NCBI GenBank assembly: GCA_947581845.1
Contig: CANPVY010000123.1
Span: 1 to 6,887, forward strand
Direction of reading: 5' to 3'
Source of the DNA: an uncultured bacterium
GTDB lineage: Bacteria > Gemmatimonadota > Gemmatimonadetes > Palauibacterales > KS3-K002
DNA: 6,887 nucleotides
Positions 1-5,893 of the stretch are shown here, in pieces. Numbering within the stretch: position 1 is the stretch's first letter; each line of letters starts with the position of its first letter. The notes under the pieces were generated by a model. The model was not told the DNA's origin. It saw nothing but the letters and a program-made list of their open reading frames with translations, and ran no database searches. The position numbers and the translations under genes were made by a program.

Positions 1-266
1 CGGTCTTCACACCGACGGCACCTACGGTCGCATTTCGACTGGGTGAGCGCGTTGACGATCCGGTTCAGATGTATCTGTCTGATGTGTTCACCGTGACAGC
101 GAACCTGGCGCGCCTGCCGGCGATCTCGATACCGATCGGTCGGATCGAGGGCCTGCCCGTGGGCGGCCAGTTATTGGCGCGACATTTCGATGAGACGACG
201 CTGTTGCAGGTGGCGTCCACGCTTGAGCGATCGATCGCTGCCGACCCCCTGGACCGGGAACCGTAG
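1..266 (+). CDS. gatA: Asp-tRNA(Asn)/Glu-tRNA(Gln) amidotransferase subunit A, C-terminal end (partial)
   Basis: This is the last 87 codons of GatA; the reading frame begins at position 3 and stops with TAG at 264-266. GatA is the amidase subunit of GatCAB. It releases ammonia from glutamine for conversion of misacylated Asp-tRNA(Asn) or Glu-tRNA(Gln) in the cytoplasm. What is visible is the typical C-terminal part of the amidase-signature fold: [12 protein letters not shown], then [20 protein letters not shown], the glycine-rich [11 protein letters not shown], and a final helix [13 protein letters not shown]. The Ser-cis-Ser-Lys catalytic residues lie upstream of the window and cannot be checked. 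The stop codon directly abuts the gatB ATG, so the two are surely co-transcribed and probably translationally coupled. Identification rests on family pattern recognition and on the gatB neighbour. A related amidase is very unlikely in this position. Confidence 0.93.
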   Translation, partial: VFTPTAPTVAFRLGERVDDPVQMYLSDVFTVTANLARLPAISIPIGRIEGLPVGGQLLARHFDETTLLQVASTLERSIAADPLDREP

Positions 267-1742
267 ATGAGCCCCCTGAGTACGCCACGGGACTACGAGA
301 CGGTCATCGGTCTCGAGATACACGTCCAGCTCAGGACGGAGAGCAAGATGTTCTGCGGCTGTCGCGTCGAATACGGCGCGCCACCCAACACCCATGTGTG
401 TCCGGTCTGTTTGGGGCTGCCGGGGGCGCTACCAGTGGTGAACGCGCAGGCCATCCGGCTGGCTGTTCTCGCGGCACTCGCGCTGGACTGCGAGGTCCAC
501 CGCCGATCCGTGTTCGCGCGCAAGAATTACTTCTACCCGGATCTTCCCAAGGGCTACCAGATCAGTCAGTACGACCGGCCTCTGGCCACAGACGGTTGGC
601 TGGAGCTGCCGGCGGCGCCCGCTGGTCCAGCGCGCCGGGTCCACATCCAGCGCCTGCATGTCGAGGAGGACTCCGGGAAGTCGGTGCACGACCGTTTTCC
701 GGGCCAGACCGCGGTGGACCTGAACCGGGCCGGTGTGCCGCTCGTCGAGATCGTCACCGCCCCCGACCTGCGCTCGCCTGCTGAAGCGCGAGCGTTCCTC
801 GGCAGACTGAAACGGACGCTTGAGTACTTGGAGGTCAGCGACTGCAACATGGAGGAAGGCAGTCTGCGGGTCGACGCGAACGTGTCGGTACGGCCTCGCG
901 GCAGCGAAGAGCTGCCGACGAAGACCGAACTGAAGAACATGAACTCGTTCAGCCAGCTGGAGAAGGCGCTGAATTACGAGGCGGCGCGACACATCGCGAT
1001 CCTCGAGTCCGGCGGCAGAGTGGAGCACCAGACGATGCTGTGGGCTCCTGGCCGCGGCGCGGCGCGGCCGATGCGGGGCAAGGAGGAGGTGCATGACTAC
1101 CGATACTTCGCCGAGCCCGACCTGCCGACGCTTGAGGTGGCGGAAGAGACTGTAGCCTGGGCGGCCGAACAGATACCGGAGTTGCCCTGGCAGAAGATGC
1201 GGCGTTTGCAGACGGAATACGGGCTGCCTGCCTACGACGCGGAGGCCCTGAGCGCGACGCGGCCCCTGGCCGCCTACTACGAGGCGGTCGCGCGTGCGTG
1301 TTCTGATCCCAAGGCAGCGGCAAACTGGGTGATGGGGGAGGTTCAGGCGGCGGCCAACGAGCGCGGTCGCGCGGTTAGCGAGCTAGGTGTCGAGCCCGAA
1401 CAGCTTGCAGAGTTGATCGAGTTGGTCGGCACGGGCACGCTATCGAATCTCCTCGGCAAACAGGTACTCCGCCGAATGGTGGAGACGGGCAAGACCGCCG
1501 AGCGGATCATCGCAGAGGAGGATCTGCGTAAGGTGGTTGACGGCGAGCGGCTCGAAGGCTGGGTCAGTGAAGTGATCGCCGAGCATCCGCAGGAGGTGGC
1601 GCGCTACCGCAGGGGTGAGGAGAAACTGCTCGCCTTCTTCATAGGTCAGGCCATGCACAAGTCGCGGGGCAAGGCCGATCCAGATCGCCTGCGTGAGACC
1701 TTTGAAGTGGCCCTGGGACGGTCGGACGATCAGAGTGGTTGA
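267..1742 (+). CDS. gatB: Asp-tRNA(Asn)/Glu-tRNA(Gln) amidotransferase subunit B
   Basis: Complete 491-residue GatB, slightly longer than the usual 475-480. GatB binds the misacylated tRNA, phosphorylates the Asp/Glu side chain with ATP, and amidates it with ammonia channelled from GatA. The N-terminal signature YETVIGLEIHVQL is at residues 10-22. A zinc-type cysteine set follows, C30-x-C32 and C45-P-V-C48. DCNMEEGSLRVDANVSVRP starts at residue 192, MRGKEE at 269 and HDYRYF at 276. The C-terminal third is the helical GatB/YqeY tRNA-binding tail, ending in FFIGQAMHKSRGKADPDRL. The ATG is fixed by direct contact with the gatA stop, and a GGGA motif about 8 nt upstream can serve as ribosome binding site. 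One oddity: the segment before MRGKEE reads QTMLWAPGRGAARP, where I expect an ETR-W-type sequence. The gene converges on the PLC-like gene with 17 nt between the stops. Confidence 0.97.
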   Translation: MSPLSTPRDYETVIGLEIHVQLRTESKMFCGCRVEYGAPPNTHVCPVCLGLPGALPVVNAQAIRLAVLAALALDCEVHRRSVFARKNYFYPDLPKGYQISQYDRPLATDGWLELPAAPAGPARRVHIQRLHVEEDSGKSVHDRFPGQTAVDLNRAGVPLVEIVTAPDLRSPAEARAFLGRLKRTLEYLEVSDCNMEEGSLRVDANVSVRPRGSEELPTKTELKNMNSFSQLEKALNYEAARHIAILESGGRVEHQTMLWAPGRGAARPMRGKEEVHDYRYFAEPDLPTLEVAEETVAWAAEQIPELPWQKMRRLQTEYGLPAYDAEALSATRPLAAYYEAVARACSDPKAAANWVMGEVQAAANERGRAVSELGVEPEQLAELIELVGTGTLSNLLGKQVLRRMVETGKTAERIIAEEDLRKVVDGERLEGWVSEVIAEHPQEVARYRRGEEKLLAFFIGQAMHKSRGKADPDRLRETFEVALGRSDDQSG

Positions 1743-1752
1743 AGCACCTGAT
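1729..1752. terminator. Weak hairpin at the convergent gene ends
   Basis: ATCAG (1729-1733) can pair with CTGAT (1748-1752), and GTG (1735-1737) with CAC (1745-1747), leaving one bulged A and a 7-nt loop. The hairpin covers the gatB stop codon and part of the 17-nt gap to the convergent PLC-like gene, which is where a bidirectional terminator would be expected. There is no U-tract on either strand and the stem is short, so an intrinsic terminator is not well supported. It may be chance. Confidence 0.15.
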
Positions 1753-1759
1753 GAAACGC

Positions 1760-2776
1760 TTAGCCGCGTCGTCGCAGCCTCTGGCGAGGGCGACCAGCGA
1801 GAATACGCGCCTGCTTAGGTCGAATCAGCGTCGCCTTCAGCTGGAGCAGATCGATCCACATCCCCTCCGCTCTCAGCCGCTGATCCCACCAGCCCAGATG
1901 CTCTGTCGGCAATGGAAAGCGCGCGTCGACGAGCTGTACGAGATCTTCCTGCAGCTGCGCCTTGCGCAGGCCGTTTCGAACGCCGTAGTGCCGGTTCAGC
2001 ATCTTCGCTTCACCGAGAGGTCGCTCGCCGGTGGGATCGAGAAAGGCCGTGATCGAGTCCTTGCGGTTAATGAGATAGTCTACAGCGAAGTCGAAGGTGT
2101 AGCGTAACCAGGTGCCGACTTGGCTGTCGTCGACGTCCCAGCGTGAGTAGTCGAGCACCCGGTCGAACATCGCTTGCCAGGTGGTGTGATCCGCGAGCCT
2201 GATCATGCCACGAAAGATGCGGCGGTTGGTCTGAAAGCTGAACAAGGTTCGGTCCAGCACACGGTCCAGCAAACGGTCGCTGTGACTGTGATCGAAGTCC
2301 GTGATCAGGTGAAATGCGGCTCGCAAGTATGCCTGCCCCAGGTGCACGTCCATGCGGTGCTCCCAATAGGAATGCCCGATCACCTGAGTGGCCGCCGAAG
2401 TCAGCAGCTGACGGGGCAGGAAGTAGTTGTGGGCCACTGTGTCACCCGCCAGATGCGTCAGGTAGCCGAGCGCGCAGGCGCGGCCGGCCTCCGACTTGGC
2501 CGCCTCGTAGAGTTCCTCCCCCACGTGCCAGTGGTGACAGTTGCGGCCTACTGGGGCGTACCTCTTGCCGAAGGTGATATCCGCCGCGATGCAGCCGTAA
2601 AGGAAATCAAGAGGATAACGGCGCACGATCTCGGCTACAGCGAGCGGCAGCAAGCCAAGGGCGCCGAGGATCTCGGTTCCAACCAGCACGTGCATCCCCG
2701 GCCCCCAGGCCCAGGCGGGGGCAGGGGTGAGCAGGACGGCCAGCCCCGCGATGCCGACGATCGTGAGCCAGCGCAT
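1760..2776 (-). CDS. Exported zinc-dependent phospholipase C / S1-P1 nuclease-type protein
   Basis: A 338-residue protein matching the zinc-dependent phospholipase C family (PF00882 type). Residues 1-23 look like a signal peptide ending in A-W-A, so cleavage would leave Trp24 as the mature N-terminus (WGPGMH). In this fold the free N-terminal Trp is itself a zinc ligand. Other candidate ligands fall in the expected order: H29, D66 (GCIAADI), the HHWH cluster at 81-84, H108-x3-D112-x3-H116 (THLAGDTVAH) and H135-x3-E139. The enzyme would act outside the cytoplasmic membrane on phosphodiester bonds; its substrate (phospholipid, nucleic acid or other) cannot be told from sequence. There is no C-terminal PLAT/C2-like domain of the clostridial alpha-toxin kind; the C-terminus is basic (RPRQRLRRRG). 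The ATG lies 3 nt after the upstream stop with no good Shine-Dalgarno, so coupling is likely. It is the last gene of the operon. Confidence 0.82.
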   Translation of the reverse strand: MRWLTIVGIAGLAVLLTPAPAWAWGPGMHVLVGTEILGALGLLPLAVAEIVRRYPLDFLYGCIAADITFGKRYAPVGRNCHHWHVGEELYEAAKSEAGRACALGYLTHLAGDTVAHNYFLPRQLLTSAATQVIGHSYWEHRMDVHLGQAYLRAAFHLITDFDHSHSDRLLDRVLDRTLFSFQTNRRIFRGMIRLADHTTWQAMFDRVLDYSRWDVDDSQVGTWLRYTFDFAVDYLINRKDSITAFLDPTGERPLGEAKMLNRHYGVRNGLRKAQLQEDLVQLVDARFPLPTEHLGWWDQRLRAEGMWIDLLQLKATLIRPKQARILAGRPRQRLRRRG

Positions 2777-2779
2777 GCG

Positions 2780-3154
2780 TCAGTGCGACCCGCGGAGCTT
2801 GCGTTGCTCCCGACGCAGGGCCCGCTGAGCCTGATCCAGCTGCTGACGCGCCATCTCCTTGAATTCCTCCCGGGCTGCCTCGAGGCTTGCCCCGAGTTCC
2901 TCACGGAACTCGCCGACGATCCTGCGGCCGCCCTTACGGATCTCTCCCAGCGCCGTTGTGCCTGCCTGCCGCACGCGGCGGTAGCGCTGACCCAGCGCCG
3001 CCGGCAGCCGGCGGCGCCGTCGCTCCGGCACCCAGATCGCGGCCAGACCGGTACCGACGAGGGCGCCGATCACAAAGGCAAGCAGGAAGTGGGCGGGCTC
3101 GTACCGCTGACTTCCTCCGCCCTCAGTCTCTGTCCGGTCGCGCTCAGCGGCCAT
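2780..3154 (-). CDS. YtxH-like small membrane protein
   Basis: A 124-residue protein with a short polar N-terminus, one transmembrane segment at about residues 22-42 (HFLLAFVIGALVGTGLAAIW), a strongly basic stop-transfer stretch (PERRRRRLP) and a long charged helical tail to the C-terminus. The small-residue helix (GALVGTG) followed by an amphipathic, Ala/Glu/Arg-rich coiled-coil-like region is the layout of YtxH-domain proteins, often described as stress-associated and of unknown biochemical function. The basic stretch directly after the helix suggests that the tail is cytoplasmic. Translation starts at an ATG with a strong GGAGGAG 10 nt upstream, placed inside the last codons of the DUF948-like gene. 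The YtxH name is a fold-level guess without an alignment. The pairing with a DUF948-like gene is one that I associate with this family. Confidence 0.68.
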   Translation of the reverse strand: MAAERDRTETEGGGSQRYEPAHFLLAFVIGALVGTGLAAIWVPERRRRRLPAALGQRYRRVRQAGTTALGEIRKGGRRIVGEFREELGASLEAAREEFKEMARQQLDQAQRALRREQRKLRGSH

Positions 3155-3161
3155 AACGCGT

Positions 3162-3629
3162 TCACTCCTCCGGGTCTTCTACCTCCGGCTCCTCATCGTC
3201 GTTCCGTCCGCGACGACGCAGCAGCTTCGCACCTGTGCGAATTCCGCGCAGGGTTGATGTTGCAGTCAGCAGAGTGTCCTCAACCTCTCCCTGAACGACC
3301 TCGATGAGCGCGCCCAGCTCTTGGACGCGATCCTCCGCCACGTCGAGCGCGGCTTCGAGTCTCTCGTTGGCGCGTGATATCGTCTCGCTCGCGTGCTCGA
3401 CCTCCTTGCGTACCGACATCACAATGAAGTTCAGATTTTCGCCGACAGCGCGTGCCCGGTCGAGCACCGGCCTCGCGTCGCGACCGATGCTGTCCAGCGC
3501 GTTGTCCACCTTGTCAAGGCTGCGCTTGATGCGGCGCAGAGCACGCGCCAGCATGATCATACCGACGCCCACCACCAGGACGGCGAGGGCCTGTATCACC
3601 TGAATCGTCAGGTTCAGCGGCTCCTCCAC
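3162..3629 (-). CDS. DUF948-like membrane-anchored coiled-coil protein
   Basis: A 155-residue protein with an N-terminal transmembrane helix at about residues 6-28 (LTIQVIQALAVLVVGVGMIM). A long predicted coiled coil follows (about 29-125), rich in regularly spaced hydrophobics, for example IKRSLDKVDNALDSIG and RANERLEAALDVAEDRVQEL. The end is basic then acidic: RRRGR followed by an Asp/Glu tail. This matches the architecture of DUF948 (PF06103-like) proteins, which often sit next to YtxH-like genes, as here. No catalytic motif is visible; a scaffolding or envelope-stress role is inference only. The start is GTG, supported by a strong GGGGAGGT with 5 nt spacing. The 7-nt gap to the next gene and the overlap of that gene's ribosome binding site with this gene's end indicate coupled translation. 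Confidence 0.72.
   Translation of the reverse strand: MEEPLNLTIQVIQALAVLVVGVGMIMLARALRRIKRSLDKVDNALDSIGRDARPVLDRARAVGENLNFIVMSVRKEVEHASETISRANERLEAALDVAEDRVQELGALIEVVQGEVEDTLLTATSTLRGIRTGAKLLRRRGRNDDEEPEVEDPEE
3165..3171 (-). promoter_or_regulatory. Shine-Dalgarno of the YtxH-like gene, inside the preceding gene
   Basis: On the minus strand this reads GGAGGAG. It encodes the final Glu-Glu of the DUF948-like protein and lies 10 nt upstream of the YtxH-like ATG (3152-3154). The site is therefore crossed by ribosomes finishing the upstream gene. Confidence 0.65.
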
Positions 3630-3634
3630 GCGGT

Positions 3635-3642
3635 ACCTCCCC
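3635..3642 (-). promoter_or_regulatory. Strong Shine-Dalgarno that fixes the GTG start of the DUF948-like gene
   Basis: On the minus strand this reads GGGGAGGT, 5 nt before the GTG at 3627-3629. It lies between the antiporter stop (3645-3647) and the start, and it decides in favour of the GTG over any internal start. Confidence 0.7.
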
Positions 3643-3644
3643 GG

Positions 3645-4892
3645 TTACCTGTCAGTCGCGGCCCCGGTGTGCGCCAGGCGCCGGTCAAGTTCGCCGGCCC
3701 GTTCCAGCACACCCCGAACCAAGAACGGTCCGATCAGGTCGCTGATGCCGACCGCGATCACCACGGTGGCGAAAAAAACGTTCACCGCGGCCTCGAGTTC
3801 AGGCCCCAGTGGAACGTAGACAAGAACGAAGGAAATGGCCATGGCGAGCGAGATTCCCCCCTGCGGTGTCAGGGCGAGGCCGAAACTGGCGGGAAGTGGC
3901 AGGCCACGCGGCCCCGCTCGCGTGGCCACTAGCCCGCCCACCCACTTGGCCAACAGCCGGCCTCCGGCGTAGGCGGCCACGAGCGGGACGATCCACCATG
4001 AGGAGAAGTGCAGGAGCGCTCCGGCCAGGACCAGCAGCATGATGTAGATCGGCTGCTCCCATTGCGAGAGCGCCGCGTAAGCACGGCGACGCAGGGGCGA
4101 AAGGTTGCCGATCACCACGCCGGCTATCATGCACACGAAAAGGGGAGAGAGCGAGAGGTAGAATGCGGCGCCCGCCGCGAACAGTACGAGTCCGATCAGT
4201 AGTAGTACGAGTTCCTGGCTTCGCGTACGGATGCGCGTCAGCGAAAGGAACAGCACGCCGAAGAAGAACCCCAGTAGCACCGATATGGCAAACCACTCGA
4301 CCAACGACAGCGCTACACCGCCGCCCAGCAGACGCGAGTGGTAGCCGGCGTAAATGAGGCCGAGAGCGACAATGCCGACGGCCGCATCGAGACTGGCCGC
4401 GTAGAAGAGCAGGCGAGTAATGCGGCCCCGGGTCCTGTACGTGTTCGAGATCAGCGCGATCGCGGCTGGCGTCGACACGCAGGCAGTCGCTGCGGCTGCG
4501 AGGACAATCGCGTCGAGTTTGAGCGAGAACCAGGCGTTGATGATCAGCCAACCGACCAGGTAGACGACACCGAATGCGACCGCCGCCTGCAGCCATGCGA
4601 TGGCCAGGTACCCCGGCGGAAACTGCCGAAGGTGCTCGCGGTCCAGCTGGAGTCCAAAAAGCACTCCGACCCAGCCGAGCCCGAGGGCCAGCAAGGGGGT
4701 CAGCGCGAGCAAGGTATCGGCCGTCAGGATCTGCAAGAGATGCGGGCCGAGGATGAAACCGACGAGCAGAAACGGCCCGCCGACGGCTACGAATATCCGT
4801 GGGCCCAGCGGAACCTGGTGCCGGGCGAAGGTGAGCTGCGCGCCCAGCAGACCGATGAGGGCAAGAAGCAAGACGACGAGCAGTGGGTTCAC
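3645..4892 (-). CDS. CPA2-type cation/proton antiporter (transport domain only)
   Basis: A 415-residue hydrophobic protein with about 12-13 transmembrane segments, of the Na+(K+)/H+ exchanger fold (PF00999, CPA2-like). Visible landmarks: an N-terminal helix pair with GFILGP (45-50); GVLFGLQLD (76-84), matching the family's F-x-x-G-L-E/x-x-D pattern; the discontinuous-helix motif ACVSTPAAIA (137-146); the following helix with the probable ion-binding Asp169 in SLDAAVGI; SPLFVCMIAGVVIGN (249-263); and TPQGGISLA (342-350). It lacks a cytoplasmic TrkA-N/TrkA-C (RCK) or USP domain, ending about 20 residues after the last helix. Only one Asp is present where electrogenic members carry DD, and Gln344 falls near the position of the conserved Lys of some members. 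Ion specificity cannot be assigned. The GTG start overlaps the stop of the PII-like gene by 4 nt (GTGA), a classic coupling arrangement. Confidence 0.88.
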   Translation of the reverse strand: MNPLLVVLLLALIGLLGAQLTFARHQVPLGPRIFVAVGGPFLLVGFILGPHLLQILTADTLLALTPLLALGLGWVGVLFGLQLDREHLRQFPPGYLAIAWLQAAVAFGVVYLVGWLIINAWFSLKLDAIVLAAAATACVSTPAAIALISNTYRTRGRITRLLFYAASLDAAVGIVALGLIYAGYHSRLLGGGVALSLVEWFAISVLLGFFFGVLFLSLTRIRTRSQELVLLLIGLVLFAAGAAFYLSLSPLFVCMIAGVVIGNLSPLRRRAYAALSQWEQPIYIMLLVLAGALLHFSSWWIVPLVAAYAGGRLLAKWVGGLVATRAGPRGLPLPASFGLALTPQGGISLAMAISFVLVYVPLGPELEAAVNVFFATVVIAVGISDLIGPFLVRGVLERAGELDRRLAHTGAATDR

Positions 4893-5245
4893 AGCTCGGT
4901 TTCTTCGCCAAGCTCGGGTGCCATGCCGGTCGCTCGGCTCACCGGGATGGTGAATACGATGCCTGTGCCTGGGTCCGAGAGGCTGCCACAGACGTCTTGG
5001 ATGACGGCGAAAGCCGCCTCCGCTTTCTCGTCGTCGTCTATGACGCTGAAGATGGTGTAGTTCTGAGGCCGCGATCGCGAGATCAGTGTCTGGATCCCGG
5101 CGAACAGAGGGATGTCGTGGGTGAGCACACGAGCCATCCCCTCGCTATTGATGATCGTAGCTCCAGTGATCCCCAGCTCGAGAAAGCCCGAAAGGATGTC
5201 ATCGAGCTTTTCCGGCTGGTTGACCACGGCCACGAGTAGTTGCAT
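4889..5245 (-). CDS. PII-like signalling protein
   Basis: A 118-residue protein with the ferredoxin-like layout of the PII superfamily: strand 1 MQLLVAVVN, helix PEKLDDILSGFLELG, then TGATIINSEGMARVL, which matches the PII T-G-x-T-V-x-x-x-x-G-x-G-R region. After a loop come strand YTIFSVID, helix EKAEAAFAVIQDVCG and the closing GTGIVFTIPVSRATG, resembling canonical G-x-G-x-I-F-x-x-x-V. The T-loop counterpart (about residues 42-61, THDIPLFAGIQTLISRSRPQ) is hydrophobic and lacks the Tyr51 uridylylation site. The basic B-loop of GlnB/GlnK (T-G-x-x-G-D-G-K) is replaced by SLSDPGTG, so ATP or 2-oxoglutarate binding should not be assumed. I chose the ATG at 5243-5245 because the protein then begins MQLLVAVV as family members do; an in-frame TTG at 5251 adds two residues and has a better-spaced GGGA. 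It overlaps the antiporter gene by 4 nt. Confidence 0.78.
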   Translation of the reverse strand: MQLLVAVVNQPEKLDDILSGFLELGITGATIINSEGMARVLTHDIPLFAGIQTLISRSRPQNYTIFSVIDDDEKAEAAFAVIQDVCGSLSDPGTGIVFTIPVSRATGMAPELGEETEL

Positions 5246-5271
5246 AGACAAGAACGTCCCACTGCGGCGAG

Positions 5272-5736
5272 CTAGGGATGCTGCTCGTCGAACTGACGAA
5301 TGCGCTCAATGACCTGCTCGGCGCTCCCAGCCTTCAGTAGCTCGTCCCGAATATCTGGCAGGCGCATCAGGCGGGCGATCCGCGCCAAGAGCTTGATGTG
5401 TGTGCTGCTTCGGTTCGGTGGCGAGAGAAGTAGGAAGATCGTATGCACGGGCTTCTCGTCCAGTGCAAGGAAATCGATGCCCGTGCGGGAGAGCGCGAGT
5501 TCTATCACCGTCGAGCTCAACTCAGGGTATACGGCGTGGGGGATTGCCACGCCGCAGCCGATCCCCGTCGACTGCGCCGCCTCACGTTCCAGCAACGCAT
5601 CCAGCGCATGTTGCTCGTCCTGAATCAAGCCGCGCTCTGCCAGGTTGTGCACCAAATCGCGCAGCGTGTTCTCCACGCCCTCCGTCTGGAGGTCGAGGAT
5701 AATCAGGTCGGGACGCAGATAGTGATGGAGTTTCAT
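5272..5736 (-). CDS. PTS EIIA protein (fructose/Ntr type), single domain
   Basis: A 154-residue stand-alone EIIA domain (PF00359). The N-terminus MKLHHYLRPDLIILDL is typical of fructose/Ntr-type EIIA proteins. The phosphorylation site is His67 in STGIGCGVAIPHA (codon 5536-5538). TIFLLLSPPNRSSTHIKLLARIARLM follows as the usual strand and helix that flank the active site. EIIA proteins accept phosphate from HPr/NPr, and the Ntr type is known in E. coli to control potassium transport (TrkA, KdpD). No EIIB or EIIC lies in the window, so a regulatory rather than a sugar-transport role is likelier here. It is the first gene of the operon, 26 nt upstream of the PII-like gene. I chose the ATG at 5734-5736; a TTG at 5745 would add three residues and has no better ribosome binding site. 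Confidence 0.88.
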   Translation of the reverse strand: MKLHHYLRPDLIILDLQTEGVENTLRDLVHNLAERGLIQDEQHALDALLEREAAQSTGIGCGVAIPHAVYPELSSTVIELALSRTGIDFLALDEKPVHTIFLLLSPPNRSSTHIKLLARIARLMRLPDIRDELLKAGSAEQVIERIRQFDEQHP

Positions 5737-5764
5737 ACTCGCCAAAGCTGCCGTCGACCGTATT

Positions 5765-5794
5765 CACATAGGCTAAGTCGCCCTACGGTGTCAA
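5765..5794 (-). promoter_or_regulatory. Candidate sigma70-type promoter of the EIIA-antiporter-PLC operon
   Basis: On the minus strand a perfect TTGACA (5789-5794) is followed after 18 nt by TATGTG (5765-5770), which matches three of six -10 consensus positions. Transcription would start near 5758, about 20 nt before the EIIA ATG. Placement at the head of a six-gene run with short gaps supports it; the -10 box is imperfect. Confidence 0.5.
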
Positions 5795-5806
5795 GCCGGG
5801 AGCGGT

Positions 5807-5825
5807 AGCTGCGGAACCGCGAGCT
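5807..5825. repeat. Imperfect palindrome between divergent promoters (possible operator)
   Basis: AGCTGCGG (5807-5814) and CCGC-G-AGCT (5817-5825) form an inverted repeat with a 2-nt centre and one extra G. An overlapping 5-bp stem GCGGT/ACCGC (5802-5806 / 5816-5820) is an alternative pairing. It lies upstream of both predicted promoters. It could be a regulator site, but in GC-rich DNA such a match may be chance. Confidence 0.2.
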
Positions 5826-5856
5826 GGCGGCGGAGGCACGGCCTGGCGAGTGACGA

Positions 5857-5886
5857 TTGACGATCGCGAACGCGGCAGCCTAAGTT
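5857..5886 (+). promoter_or_regulatory. Candidate promoter for murA, possibly giving a leaderless transcript
   Basis: TTGACG (5857-5862), an 18-nt spacer and TAAGTT (5881-5886, fitting TANNNT) precede the murA ATG at 5894. The predicted transcription start would fall at or within a nucleotide or two of the ATG. This agrees with the lack of a Shine-Dalgarno there. The -35 box sits in a tandem 7-mer, TGACGAT twice (5851-5864). Confidence 0.35.
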
Positions 5887-5893
5887 GCTCGCG

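Noticed and set aside
429..1094. - strand open frame (221 codons) antisense to gatB
   Set aside because: Shadow of a complete, highly conserved gatB; no independent coding signal.
1743..1759. Intrinsic terminator between gatB and the convergent gene
   Set aside because: Only a short bulged stem is visible and there is no U-tract on either strand; kept only as a very low-confidence feature.
1739..2107. + strand open frame starting at the gatB stop codon
   Set aside because: The ATG context could suggest a further gene coupled to gatB, but the translation has no family signal and runs antisense to the C-terminal part of the PLC-like protein.
2174..3307. Long + strand open frame (377 codons) opposite the PLC-like and YtxH-like genes
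   Set aside because: Composition is Pro/Arg/His/Gln-rich with no recognisable fold, and it lies antisense to two well-supported genes. High GC content explains the open frame.
3799..4911. Long - strand open frame (370 codons) in another frame of the antiporter gene
   Set aside because: Arg/Pro/Ala-rich shadow of the antiporter; the real frame has clear membrane helices and family motifs.
4338..5060. + strand open frame (240 codons) antisense to the antiporter and PII-like genes
   Set aside because: Hydrophilic, low-complexity Glu/Gln/Asp/Arg-rich translation with no family signal; antisense shadow.
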